The notes: generated by a model from the letters alone, not told the origin. A DNA stretch of 64,000 nucleotides from CAVYHX01 sp963768415 (GCA_963768415.1 CAVYHX010000019.1:1-64000), one strand, 5' to 3'. Counted from the first letter of the stretch, positions 10,070 through 17,678 are shown. A program made the numbers and translations.

Positions 10070-10588
10070 GCCTTCATGCACAAAATGCGTGAGATATAAC
10101 GCCCCCGTGAATAACACTGGAACATATATTGGCAATGCCCATTTCCCGGCAAGCACGCCTGATAAAGATAGCTCGCGACTGCAACAAACGGAATGCAGAC
10201 AATAGAGAAACAGGAATACACCGGACAAAAGCCAGAGATAATAACCGATCCCCAAATCTTCAAAACTGAACCAGACCAGCATTGAAACCACAATAAGGGG
10301 GGAAATAATGTAACTCCACGCCGGCTTATTGTAAGCCAGTGTAACCGCTCCAATAAAAAGGATATTACACAAGCCTGCAATTATCTCTAACAGGGCTTCA
10401 CTCATAGTGTCGGCACGCGCACCAGGGTGACCCGTCACATGCGCAAATCCATCTTTGAGTGTTTCTATAGCAAACACCGCACCTTCATATCCAGTTGTTG
10501 TCCCCTCACTGAATATTGGCAGGAACCAGGTCAGCGCATACAGCCCGGCGATCAGGAACAAGACAATCATGTTATTGGTGATGCTCAT
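10064..10588 (-). CDS. Hypothetical integral membrane protein (cassette gene)
   Basis: I do not recognise a family in this 174-residue protein. It has about four to five hydrophobic segments: an N-terminal helix (MIVLFLIAGLYALTWFLP), a hydrophilic stretch of about 45 residues, then helices around 65-85, 90-105, 115-135 and 150-165. Its TAA stop is part of attC site 1. It lies downstream of the rhombosortase and rhombotarget genes on the same strand, separated by a 266-bp gap with no gene or clear attC. Whether it belongs to the same unit is open. Confidence 0.6.
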   Translation of the reverse strand: MSITNNMIVLFLIAGLYALTWFLPIFSEGTTTGYEGAVFAIETLKDGFAHVTGHPGARADTMSEALLEIIAGLCNILFIGAVTLAYNKPAWSYIISPLIVVSMLVWFSFEDLGIGYYLWLLSGVFLFLYCLHSVCCSRELSLSGVLAGKWALPIYVPVLFTGALYLTHFVHEGA

Positions 10589-10854
10589 GATGAACTAGCA
10601 CATAAAAGGCAGCTTCAGCTGCGCCCGGTTCCGGGGGAGGGGAATACCTGGATGACTGGTCATGTGAATATTTTAGTACTGTTCAAGCGTCAGCGCACTT
10701 GAAGTCAAGATGGTGCAAGCACCCCGATTAATGTTGCTATGAATCCATGCCCCATGCATCCTCCTGCGAAATCCAAATCCAGACTCCTTGCAACGCCTCG
10801 CCTCTGCCGCGCAAGTAACGCGCCGGATGGAAGCGTCTTGCAGGCAACACACCA

Positions 10855-11472
10855 TCAGTAACTTTGATCATATGATTTCCGCACCTCACCCTGCCTGCAT
10901 TCTAGCAAGTCTTTGCCGCACCAAAACACCATACCAATGATGGCCATTACAGTACCAATGAATGCGCCGACCAGGTGAGCATCGGTTATAACCGTCATAT
11001 CGCCAATAATATTTTCGTAACCCAGGTGCGCACGTATCGTCTCGGCCAATACCTTCAGCCATACAACGCCCGGACCTATCCAATACACCATGCCCGCATC
11101 CCTGACCATGCGTATTGAGAAAAAGATCACTAATGCATGCAGCAATCCTGATAATCCGTTATACCAATCGAGACCAGGGTAGATATACAGCAGTACGATA
11201 CTGATTAGCGCGGTAAAAACCAAGCTATACGCCAACAGCTCACCCAATTTAATTTTTGTGAAAAACGTAAAGTAGATAACCAAGGCCGCCACAACATTCA
11301 GCGACAAGTGAACCATATTCGTGTGCACCAGATGGCCGGTCCAAATTCGCCATATCTCTCCGGACATCACTTGCTGTCGATCTAATTCGAGCGCCCCTGA
11401 AAAACTCTGGAGTGCCAACAGACATAATACAAACGCAGCACAGCCCAATATTTTGTTCCTTGTTGCGCCCAT
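10855..11472 (-). CDS. Rhombosortase (GlyGly-CTERM-processing rhomboid protease)
   Basis: Rhombosortases are small rhomboid-family intramembrane serine proteases that cleave the C-terminal GlyGly-CTERM signal of surface proteins. The 205-residue, six-helix protein shows WRIWTGHLVHTNMVHL near residue 41. It has the rhomboid serine loop YNGLSGLLHA (catalytic Ser) and the later histidine in VITDAHLVGAFIGT. The gene directly downstream of its predicted target lipoprotein gene, 7 bases away, fits a dedicated protease-substrate pair. Family assignment is from these motifs and the neighbour. Confidence 0.85.
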   Translation of the reverse strand: MGATRNKILGCAAFVLCLLALQSFSGALELDRQQVMSGEIWRIWTGHLVHTNMVHLSLNVVAALVIYFTFFTKIKLGELLAYSLVFTALISIVLLYIYPGLDWYNGLSGLLHALVIFFSIRMVRDAGMVYWIGPGVVWLKVLAETIRAHLGYENIIGDMTVITDAHLVGAFIGTVMAIIGMVFWCGKDLLECRQGEVRKSYDQSY

Positions 11473-11479
11473 AATAACG

Positions 11480-12313
11480 TTACTTTTTGAGCACCCTGAA
11501 AACCGCGAACCCGACTACAATCAACAGAATCGGCCATTGAATTCCGCCACCGCCTCCATATCCCTGTCTGTGTGTGATTTGCACACTTTTATCCTCTTTA
11601 ATCCTTTCCTTGAACCGGTCGAGTTCTGCAGCCAGGTTGTTAGACATGTCCATCATGGCCAATTCGAACCCCTTCTCTCGCACTTCTCTATTGCCCTGGT
11701 TCACTTCCACCAATGTAGACGCCTGTTGTATATCGCTCACTCCGGGCGCCCGGAAAAGCATTTTTCTGGAATTGACATCGAATACAGCAGTATCGACAAA
11801 GGTAGTAGCCTGGTTCTGATTACCCTTTATGAAATAGGCTCCAACAATGGTCCAGTACAATACGGAACTTTTAGTTTCCGAGGTAACGGCCACCTGGTCG
11901 TAGGATACTAGCGCAACAATGTCCAGGCCATATAGCCTTGCTATCTGGCCCACGCCCTCAAACCCCTTGGAAGACCGCATATATGTCTCTGGAACAATGA
12001 TTATTTCCTTTACGTAATCGAGCCCGGCGAATTTCTGCTTTACCTCTTCAAGTAATTGCGTTTTTTTTGCCTCCGGCAACATAAAAGAGGTGCCTTGTTG
12101 CGGCGGGACAAATGCCAGACCTGCTGTAAGGGGAAGACTGAGATGCGGCGTGGCTTCTTCATGTTTCGGGGGGACCTGGCCATCTGGATACAGGTAATCC
12201 ACAAGACTGCTGGAAACACCTCTACGACCATCTTGACCAAGATATGTCGCACATGAGGCTAACAGCGAAGCGCTAATAACAAACAGGCAAGCTTTCTTAA
12301 TCATATTCATCAT
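11480..12313 (-). CDS. Rhombotarget lipoprotein with GlyGly-CTERM tail
   Basis: The N-terminus is a lipoprotein signal (lipobox LLASC near residue 20). The middle contains an alpha/beta region with VKEIIIVPETYM and DIVALVSYDQV, as in the family known as rhombotarget lipoprotein. The last 30 residues are a GlyGly-CTERM sorting signal: GYGGGGG, a hydrophobic helix (PILLIVVGFAVF) and a basic end (RVLKK). It is followed immediately by the rhombosortase gene, its presumed processing enzyme. A protein with lipid at one end and a cleavable membrane helix at the other could be released from one anchor only. The cellular role is unknown. Confidence 0.85.
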   Translation of the reverse strand: MMNMIKKACLFVISASLLASCATYLGQDGRRGVSSSLVDYLYPDGQVPPKHEEATPHLSLPLTAGLAFVPPQQGTSFMLPEAKKTQLLEEVKQKFAGLDYVKEIIIVPETYMRSSKGFEGVGQIARLYGLDIVALVSYDQVAVTSETKSSVLYWTIVGAYFIKGNQNQATTFVDTAVFDVNSRKMLFRAPGVSDIQQASTLVEVNQGNREVREKGFELAMMDMSNNLAAELDRFKERIKEDKSVQITHRQGYGGGGGIQWPILLIVVGFAVFRVLKK

Positions 12314-12508
12314 AGATTCTCCCCGGCATAGATATTTACATTGCCTTGTCGCTTCCCGATTGACCCGCCCTTTCCTGAAACAGCTCCAGCATTGGTTGTA
12401 TTTTCTGGATGCTTCGATATGGCAATCTCAATTTCCCAGTGGGCAAGCGGATGGGGCTTGCCTATAATTGTTCAAGGTATGCTTACCTGGTAGCCCAAAT
12501 TTACTTAT

Positions 12509-12587
12509 GCATAATACTACAGGTAACCTGCAGCAACCCCGAGGCGAAGCGGCGGGTTTACCTTCACGGTTGGCTGATTTGTCAGCT
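12509..12587 (-). repeat. attC-like site 2 (degenerate)
   Basis: A GCATAAT left end and GTCAGCT right end bound 79 bp with a partial stem and a GGCGAAGCGGCGGG core similar to other sites in the array. The right core overlaps the TGA stop of the neighbouring gene. Both cores deviate from consensus. Confidence 0.45.
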
Positions 12588-12902
12588 TTCGACTGTTTCC
12601 TCATACCATTCATTATGCGCTTCGACATCATAACCAAAGCCTGCCGCCATAAATAAATCACGCCAGTCCACGTTAGCCAGCTCTATAGCATTTTCCAATT
12701 TCCTAATGTCACCTTCGCTGAGTTTTACCACGGAGAATCTAATCCTGTCCATTTCCTCTGGAGTCGATTTCTCGCAGAATGGGACACCATTTCCGCATTC
12801 GCGCGCCAGCTTCTCCATTACTGTAGTTCTCGTCGCCTCATCAGGGAACACGCTATTGACTAGATATTTTGCTCTATCGCTCAGGGCTAACATGGTCGGC
12901 AT
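12582..12902 (-). CDS. Hypothetical cassette protein
   Basis: This 106-residue soluble protein has no family I can name. It contains acidic helical segments (MDRIRFSVVKLSEGDIRKL) and the pattern VDWRDLFMAAGFGYDVEAHNEW. Similar short acidic proteins with a WRDL-AAGF-D-AH-W pattern are, as I recall, common among integron cassettes. Its stop codon overlaps attC-like site 2. Confidence 0.7.
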   Translation of the reverse strand: MPTMLALSDRAKYLVNSVFPDEATRTTVMEKLARECGNGVPFCEKSTPEEMDRIRFSVVKLSEGDIRKLENAIELANVDWRDLFMAAGFGYDVEAHNEWYEETVES

Positions 12903-13059
12903 CGATTATTTTGAAGCTGGCGCCTCGCATCACCGGCAGCGATAAACGAAGCGACGAAGTAGCACCATATTTTTTTGTCCGCGCACATGCAATTGTTGGA
13001 GCATATATTCCTGGAGATTCAAAAAACATCCAGTTCATATTCATTTGTCCATGCCAAGT

Positions 13060-13132
13060 GCCCTAATGTTTTAGTTAAGCGGCGGCGAAGCAGTCCGGCC
13101 CCGAAGGGGCGCATTCGAACGATTTGATAGGT
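13060..13132 (-). repeat. attC site 3
   Basis: The left end GCCCTAAT and the right end GATAGGT (consensus GTTAGGT, one change) enclose a GGCGGCGAAG stem core and the hairpin CCGGCCCCGAAGGGGC. The site is slightly degenerate. Confidence 0.6.
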
Positions 13133-13138
13133 GGCAGT

Positions 13139-13590
13139 TCATTCATCATGATCAATGTGAATATCATTAGGATACGGCTTGCCTTCTCCCGTCTCTATTG
13201 CCTCTTTAAGACTCAGCAAGAAAACGGCCCACTTGGTACTGCAGTGCCCCATAAATTCTGATGGTTCTTTCCAGTTGGAATGCGAAAATAGTACATATGT
13301 TTGATTTTCCCCACGCGTCAAATGGAATGATATTTCGGTACCCATCCACGGGCCCGGCATTTCTCCTGAGTGCCTCCAGCGCACTATCGAATCAGTTGCA
13401 GCTCTACGACTTCGAAGTCCGGTCCACCACCACCAAACCTGAACTTTATGATTGAACCAACACTCCCTGCGCCAGAGGTATCAGTTGTCCACCATTTGGC
13501 CAGGCCCTCATTTGTTGTTAGAGCGCTGTATACTTCACCAGCAGAAGCTGCAATCCCTACTCGGTGAATGATATCAACCATATCTACCAA
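13139..13590 (-). pseudogene. SRPBCC (AHSA1-type) domain protein, frameshifted
   Basis: Two abutting frames encode one START/Bet v1-like protein. The N-terminal 68 residues carry IHRVGIAASAGEVYSALTT and LAKWWTTDTSG, and the C-terminal part carries IVRWRHSGEMPGPWMGTEI. Reading through a one-base shift near 13385 joins them into about 150 residues, the usual length. AHSA1-type domains bind hydrophobic ligands or chaperone partners. The break may be a sequencing error or real decay of a cassette gene. Confidence 0.8.
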
Positions 13591-13617
13591 CTCCTACTGT
13601 ATGTGTTTGCGATCCAA

Positions 13618-13698
13618 TGCCTCGTTAAGGTGCGACAAAGTGCGAAGCAGTTTGGCGTCCACGCACACGGAGTCAGCGACCTAACCGAATTGTTATGA
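13618..13698 (-). repeat. attC site 4
   Basis: The right core GTTATGA (13692-13698) supplies the TAA stop of the adjacent gene. The left part (TGCCTCGTTAAGG) is off consensus. The AAGTGCGAAGCAG centre resembles neighbouring sites. Confidence 0.55.
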
Positions 13699-13989
13699 GT
13701 TTCGGTCATTATTAATGACTTCCAGTGGCATAAACAAGCAAACGAAAAGAAAAACCAGTAAGCTGCCGACTGCAAATAGAATTGATTTGCTGTTTACGCC
13801 AAAAATGACGCCGACAGATATAGTGGATATAAAAACCAATAGCGCCAGCGCTACTGCAGGAGCGAATCGTAATCTCAATTTCTTGTGGCAATGGATACAA
13901 CCAGGAGACTTCGCCGCGAATTTCAACCAGAGGCTCATCGCAGGCTTACCGCATGATGGACATTGATTTATGTACATGCACTTACCCAT
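13693..13989 (-). CDS. Hypothetical zinc-ribbon membrane protein (cassette gene)
   Basis: The 98-residue protein has an N-terminal zinc ribbon (CPSCGKP, then CIHCHKK) and two membrane helices (about 43-63 and 70-88). The function is unknown. A cytoplasmic zinc knuckle tethered to a short membrane anchor is a frequent design among uncharacterised small proteins. Its stop is formed by attC site 4. Confidence 0.7.
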   Translation of the reverse strand: MGKCMYINQCPSCGKPAMSLWLKFAAKSPGCIHCHKKLRLRFAPAVALALLVFISTISVGVIFGVNSKSILFAVGSLLVFLFVCLFMPLEVINNDRNS

Positions 13990-14072
13990 AACGTTGCAGT
14001 AACCGGAAGCCGGAGCGTAGCGCAGGCTGTCCGAGTGAGCGATAGCGAGCGGAGTTGACCGCCTTGTTATGC
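13986..14072 (-). repeat. attC site 5
   Basis: CCATAAC on the left and GTTATGC on the right bound 87 bp with stem-forming GGAAGCCGGAGCG and CGAGCGGAG segments. This is a good match to attC architecture. Confidence 0.75.
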
Positions 14073-14089
14073 AACCTGATACCCATATA

Positions 14090-14428
14090 TCATTTTAATT
14101 TTTTGTTAATACTTACCAGCGAGAGTCCTGATACTGCAATCATTGAAAATGTAAACACCAAGAGGGCCTCCCTGTTATCAAGCTTTAATGACCCTCCTAT
14201 TGTTCCTGCCAGCAATGTCAATACAACGGCAAATACAGAAATGACACCAAGCAGCAATGCTGCGACACTACCAAGCTCACGGAACATTGGAATAAACTGA
14301 CTGACAGCCACAAATACGCCAGTAGCGATAATTATCCAGAACCACATACCAACGCCCAAAATACTGCCAGATACAGCAGATGTGGCAAAGCAAGAGATCG
14401 CAAAGAGGATTGCTACAATCTTATTCAT
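14090..14428 (-). CDS. Hypothetical four-helix membrane protein (cassette gene)
   Basis: The 112-residue protein is mostly hydrophobic: an N-terminal helix that could be a signal anchor (MNKIVAILFAISCFATSAV), then helices around 25-45, 50-75 and 85-105, ending in a basic SINKKLK tail. No family is recognised. Confidence 0.65.
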   Translation of the reverse strand: MNKIVAILFAISCFATSAVSGSILGVGMWFWIIIATGVFVAVSQFIPMFRELGSVAALLLGVISVFAVVLTLLAGTIGGSLKLDNREALLVFTFSMIAVSGLSLVSINKKLK

Positions 14429-14449
14429 CGTTTCTATCCTTGCGTTGAT

Positions 14450-14536
14450 ACATAACGACTAAAGCCAGTGGCGCGCGCGTAGCTCCATTTTGTCCTACTG
14501 CATGTATTTGTCAGGTGGTTTCTTGCATCGTTAAAA
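14450..14536 (-). repeat. attC site 6
   Basis: ACATAAC on the left and GTTAAAA on the right bound 87 bp. The right core makes the TAA stop of the neighbouring gene. The interior stem (GCCAGTGGCGCGCGCG) is imperfect. Confidence 0.6.
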
Positions 14537-15002
14537 TTCGCGGGTCCATTCAGGAATACTTCTTTTAGACCATTTAGCAAATCCCATCTTTTCACCCAGA
14601 TAAAACTGTCTGTATGCTTTAACCGCGTCTCCCGGAACCTTATATTTTTCTGGCATTGCTTGAGCGAATTCAGTTAATCCTTGATTGTCGTATTTGTAGC
14701 TTGATATTTCATTGAGAACAAATATTGACCTATGATCGGAATCTTTTTCAAATCTGAATCGGTATTCGGAATTTAACGCGAGAGCAAGATTCTTTAGCCA
14801 GGAAATAATTTCCAAAAGACTGTTCTACCCAGAGCACGCAAGGGTGTTTCATGTGAGTAGACTTATAGGGCGTGGTAAATCCTTTTTTATTTAGTGCTGT
14901 GCATAACATCTGCACACTCTCAAGTATCATTTTTACGACGTGCTGGTCGCAATGATACTGTGCGCATTTTTCTATATCGTTATCCAGTACGAATATGTTC
15001 AT
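14531..15002 (-). CDS. Conserved phage/bacterial hypothetical protein, frameshifted
   Basis: Two frames join near 14810 to give about 155 residues. The N-terminal part has MNIFVLDNDIEKCAQYHCDQHVVKMILES-type residues (start, then CDQHVVKMILESVQML), then HPCVLWVEQSFGNY. The continuation has WLKNLALALNSEYRFRFEK and AYRQFYLGEKMGFAKW. This HVVKM / HPC / GNY / YRFRF pattern occurs in a conserved family I recall mainly from phages and cassette genes. No activity is established to my knowledge, though conserved Cys and His suggest metal binding or catalysis. The shift is probably a sequence error. Confidence 0.65.
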
Positions 15003-15003
15003 C

Positions 15004-15068
15004 TAGAAAGCTTTAATCCACCTGGCGCCGCGATAGCCGGAAGCGCGTAGTTAATTGCCTTGTTAGGT
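15004..15068 (-). repeat. attC site 7
   Basis: The right core GTTAGGT (15062-15068) is a perfect match. The interior GGCGCCGCGATAGCCGGAAGCGC forms part of a stem in two pieces. The left core is degenerate and lies directly next to the start codon of the preceding gene. Confidence 0.6.
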
Positions 15069-15090
15069 GCGCCCACCCAAATTAAAATAT

Positions 15091-15312
15091 TTATTTCCAA
15101 CCCTGAATCCATTTACTGTTATTTTTTAGTTCCCGCCATTCGATTGCCTCTGAACGATTGGATATAACAGCCTCCATTGAGCAAAGAACAACTTCTCCTT
15201 CTTCATCGTACTCAACCTCAGTCACAAGAAAATGTTTTTCTTTCTTATCCGGATTAACTGCGGTCCATTTACTATTCAGTAACTTCTTAGGATTTATTTT
15301 ATTCACTGACAA
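15091..15312 (-). CDS. TIGR02450-family tryptophan-rich small protein (cassette gene)
   Basis: The 73-residue protein carries NPKKLLNSKWTAVNP and KEKHFLVTEVEYDEEG, then IEWRELKNNSKWIQGW, matching the conserved tryptophan-rich family TIGR02450. The function is unknown. Members are common in aquatic gammaproteobacteria and as cassette genes. Confidence 0.85.
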   Translation of the reverse strand: MSVNKINPKKLLNSKWTAVNPDKKEKHFLVTEVEYDEEGEVVLCSMEAVISNRSEAIEWRELKNNSKWIQGWK

Positions 15313-15324
15313 TCCTTACCTGTC

Positions 15325-15432
15325 ACCAAACGTCGCCGTTAACCGGCATGCCGGATTGGTGTTTGTTTTGTGCTATTCAAGCACAAAACAAACACCGCGG
15401 AGGTATGCCTGAGTTGAACGGCCTTGTTAGGT
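15325..15432 (-). repeat. attC site 8 with long perfect hairpin
   Basis: ACCAAAC on the left and GTTAGGT on the right bound 108 bp. The centre is a perfect 16-bp inverted repeat (GGTGTTTGTTTTGTGC and its complement) around a 6-base loop, flanked by matching GCCGTTAA / TTGAACGGC segments. It is the longest attC in the array. Confidence 0.85.
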
Positions 15433-15433
15433 T

Positions 15434-15877
15434 TCATTCTTTAGTAAGGACATATTTTAAAATTTCTACAACTTGCTCTGGTGTTTTAGCCCATGCCATG
15501 GCCGAAGCATCAACCTCCTTGAGAGGATGTATTATATCCTCGCTATGAAGGGTAATGTACGGGGTACCCAATGCAGCACAAAATCCAGCGTCAAAAGCTG
15601 CATTCCACTGTTTATACTTGTCTCCGAAACGGACTACAGCTACATCACAGTTTTCGATAAGTGTTTTAGTTCGTATTGCATTAACTTTCGCTGATTTGTG
15701 ATCACGCCAAAAGTTGTCGTCTTCTGGGCCAAGCAGGTCGCCTGCACTGTCGCTAGCTTGATGATCAGTGACAGCAGACGTGAAAACAATCGCCAGTTTA
15801 TGCACCTCACAACCGTCTTTTAATTGTTGTCTCCAGTCGGTATGTATTTCACCAGAGAGATATACATTCAATTCCAT
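15434..15877 (-). CDS. YtoQ-family protein (cassette gene)
   Basis: The 147-residue protein opens with MELNVYLSGEIHTDWR and contains KVNAIRTKTLIENCDV and VVRFGDKYKQWNAAFDAGF, hallmark segments of the YtoQ family (TIGR03646). The fold is related to nucleoside 2-deoxyribosyltransferases by pattern (an Rossmann-like N-terminus, then an Asp/Glu region), but no activity is proven. The gene is intact and bounded by attC sites on both sides. Confidence 0.88.
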   Translation of the reverse strand: MELNVYLSGEIHTDWRQQLKDGCEVHKLAIVFTSAVTDHQASDSAGDLLGPEDDNFWRDHKSAKVNAIRTKTLIENCDVAVVRFGDKYKQWNAAFDAGFCAALGTPYITLHSEDIIHPLKEVDASAMAWAKTPEQVVEILKYVLTKE

Positions 15878-15929
15878 GTTTTTTCCTCTACTATTCGATA
15901 ATTACTATTATTCTACCGGCCTTTTGGAA

Positions 15930-15986
15930 ACCTAACTACCAAGCTCAGCGGCGGCGAAGCCGTCGGACTGGGGTGATTTGTTATGT
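15930..15986 (-). repeat. attC site 9
   Basis: ACCTAAC and GTTATGT bound 57 bp around AGCGGCGGCGAAGCCGTCGG. The right core provides the TAA stop of the DHFR-like gene. Confidence 0.75.
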
Positions 15987-16499
15987 CCCGTCACGAAGAA
16001 CTTGATATCGCAGACGGAGCGCATCGTCATTAAGTGGTTGGGAATCCAATAGCTTCAGCCGAGGCATGTCCATAGCATCCCCAAACACAGGGGTGCCGAC
16101 ACCAAATGCTACCGGTTGAAGGTCGATAACTATGTAATCAACAAGGTGCTCGCGCATGAAAGAGTGTGCGACAGCGCGGCCACCTCCGATTATCGCCTCT
16201 TCAACTCCTTTGTTTTTGAGCATCTCTAACGCCTCTGAGGGAGATTTGGCATGCTGCCATGAGGAATCACCGAGCTCGATGTCTCGCGAAGACAATACGA
16301 TCTTGTGTGTCGGATGCAGTACCGATGCCATGTCGTCATTTTTCAATTGTTCGTAGGAACTTCGCCCCGCAATTACGTTGTCAGCGTCGTTTACCAAAGA
16401 ACACCAGTCTTCCCAGGCACCGTCCGGAAAAAGAGGTATACCGTCCTTGTCCGCAATCAATCCATCAATTGAAACTGAGAGAAAAAGAGTTGTTTTCAC
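15981..16499 (-). CDS. Dihydrofolate reductase-fold (RibD C-terminal domain) protein
   Basis: The 172-residue protein starts MKTTLFLSVSIDGLIADKDG and has NVIAGRSSYEQL, HKIVLSSRD and EEAIIGGGRAVAHSFM, then VDYIVIDLQPVAFGVG. This matches the RibD_C/DHFR-fold reductases that use NADPH (GGG motif). It could reduce a pterin- or pyrimidine-like substrate. Whether it gives trimethoprim resistance like dfr cassettes cannot be said; it belongs to the RibD-like branch rather than classic DfrA by its GGGRA and DLQPV motifs. Intact cassette. Confidence 0.85.
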   Translation of the reverse strand: MKTTLFLSVSIDGLIADKDGIPLFPDGAWEDWCSLVNDADNVIAGRSSYEQLKNDDMASVLHPTHKIVLSSRDIELGDSSWQHAKSPSEALEMLKNKGVEEAIIGGGRAVAHSFMREHLVDYIVIDLQPVAFGVGTPVFGDAMDMPRLKLLDSQPLNDDALRLRYQVLRDGT

Positions 16500-16514
16500 A
16501 AGATCCTCCTAGGG

Positions 16515-16618
16515 ATATAACGTTTGAGTTGACCGGGGAGTGCTGGCTGGCGCAGGCCTTGCCTTGCCTTGCAAGGGCTGTGACAGGCAAACGACTCCGG
16601 TCGAACGACTTGTTATGC
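16515..16618 (-). repeat. attC site 10
   Basis: ATATAAC and GTTATGC bound 104 bp with matching GAGTTGACCGGGGAGT / ACTCCGGTCGAAC arms and a central CCTTGCCTTGCCTTGCAAGG hairpin. The right core provides the TAA stop of higA. Confidence 0.8.
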
Positions 16619-16903
16619 TGCAGATAGCTTTTTGACATTCAATCGCTTCCGCTTTTTCTCGGCTTCCCACAGGTCGTACTGTGTCTGCTGATTAAGCCAG
16701 CTCTCGGAACTAGTACCAAAAGCAAGAGAAAGTCGTACCGCCATTTCAGGACTGATACCTGATCGGCCATTGAGAATAGCCGAAAGGGTCTTTCGGGTAA
16801 CACCAAGCGCTTCCGCAACATCGGTAATACTCAGACCCAAAGGCTCTATACATAGCTCACGCAGGATTTCACCTGGATGGGGTGGGTTGTGCATCTTCAT
16901 CAT
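16613..16903 (-). CDS. higA: HigA-family antitoxin
   Basis: The 96-residue protein begins with HNPPHPGEILRELCIEPLG, the typical HigA (VapI) opening, followed by an XRE helix-turn-helix (SITDVAEALGVTRKTLSAIL). HigA binds and neutralises HigB and represses the operon. It lies 6 bases after the upstream toxin gene, the reversed order usual for higBA. The stop codon is formed by attC site 10, so the pair is one cassette. Confidence 0.92.
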   Translation of the reverse strand: MMKMHNPPHPGEILRELCIEPLGLSITDVAEALGVTRKTLSAILNGRSGISPEMAVRLSLAFGTSSESWLNQQTQYDLWEAEKKRKRLNVKKLSAA

Positions 16904-16909
16904 TACACC

Positions 16910-17188
16910 TCAATGATAGTCTTCATAGTCAACAACATCTGCATCCTTATCTTTGAAGCAGAAAGTTACGCGCCAGTTACCGCTCACCCAGACTGAACAT
17001 ATGCCTTTTCGTTTACCTCCGAGCTCATGCAATTTCAGCCCTGGAAGATCCATATCCTTTGGGCTTGTCGAGGCGTTCAAGCGACCCAGAATCAGCTTCA
17101 GACGATTGGCATGTTTAGCTTGGATTCCTGACTTGGAGCCCTTCTGAAAGAACTTTTCGAGGCCTTTGTGCTTGAAGCTCCTTATCAT
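16910..17188 (-). CDS. higB: HigB-family toxin (RelE fold mRNA endonuclease)
   Basis: The 92-residue protein starts MIRSFKHKGLEKFFQKG and ends with WVSGNWRVTFCFKD and VVDYEDYH, the conserved C-terminal block of HigB ribosome-dependent RNases. A promoter with an inverted-repeat operator directly precedes it. The -10 hexamer ends 6 bases before the ATG and no Shine-Dalgarno sequence is visible, suggesting a leaderless or nearly leaderless message. Confidence 0.92.
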   Translation of the reverse strand: MIRSFKHKGLEKFFQKGSKSGIQAKHANRLKLILGRLNASTSPKDMDLPGLKLHELGGKRKGICSVWVSGNWRVTFCFKDKDADVVDYEDYH

Positions 17189-17194
17189 GGAAGG

Positions 17195-17223
17195 AGTGTA
17201 ACCTATAACGTTACGGGTTACAA
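17195..17223 (-). promoter_or_regulatory. higBA promoter and likely HigA operator
   Basis: On the minus strand TTGTAA (17218-17223), a 17-base spacer and TACACT (17195-17200) form a sigma-70 type promoter. An inverted repeat GTAACC-N12-GGTTAC (17198-17221), with an inner AACGTT palindrome, lies across it. This fits autoregulation by HigA. HigA binding is inferred. Confidence 0.7.
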
Positions 17224-17236
17224 TTGGGAAAATACT

Positions 17237-17320
17237 GCATAACGATTGAAGTGAGCCTCGCCTGCGGAGCAGGCGTCGGGCCCGCCTGGAAGGCGGGCGT
17301 ACTCGACTGACTTGTTAGGC
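17237..17320 (-). repeat. attC site 11
   Basis: GCATAAC and GTTAGGC bound 84 bp. The interior has two short hairpins (GCCTGCGGAGCAGGC and CCCGCCTGGAAGGCGGG). This is a strong attC candidate. Confidence 0.8.
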
Positions 17321-17327
17321 TGGCACT

Positions 17328-17678
17328 TCACCATTGTTGAAACTCCATTCCTCCAATCTCCTCCGGCTCAAAACAGGCTCCTACCAAAAGTAGTGTGTCC
17401 TCAAGCTCCTGGATTTGGATTCGTTTGCCGTAGGATCCATTCTTCGACGGAATCGGAATTTCCATCCATACACCGCCCGCATCATCCATCATTAACTGCA
17501 GTGTTACGTTGTTCTCGTCAATCACCCCAAAAAAGTCCCCGTCAGAGCGGAGTAGCTGTTGCGCCATCGAGACCATATTGTCTCGATCTGTCGTATACGG
17601 GTCGTTCGCCAGGATCGTAGTGTCCGTTTCGTAGCACGTACCGAAAACCTTGAACAATGGATCCTCTCCCATGGGCAC
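17328..17678 (-). CDS. Hypothetical cassette protein
   Basis: The 116-residue acidic protein (MPMGEDPLFKVFGTCYET...) has no family I recognise. Its features include LLRSDGDFFGVIDENNVTLQ and WMEIPIPSKNGSYGK, which suggest a beta-rich soluble fold similar to immunity-like proteins, a guess only. It is flanked by attC sites 11 and 12. Confidence 0.65.
   Translation of the reverse strand: MPMGEDPLFKVFGTCYETDTTILANDPYTTDRDNMVSMAQQLLRSDGDFFGVIDENNVTLQLMMDDAGGVWMEIPIPSKNGSYGKRIQIQELEDTLLLVGACFEPEEIGGMEFQQW

Noticed and set aside
10589..10854. Possible extra attC or gene between the membrane protein and the rhombosortase gene
   Set aside because: No RYYYAAC/GTTRRRY pair with a stem and no supported start codon were found; I record it as a gap with nothing visible.
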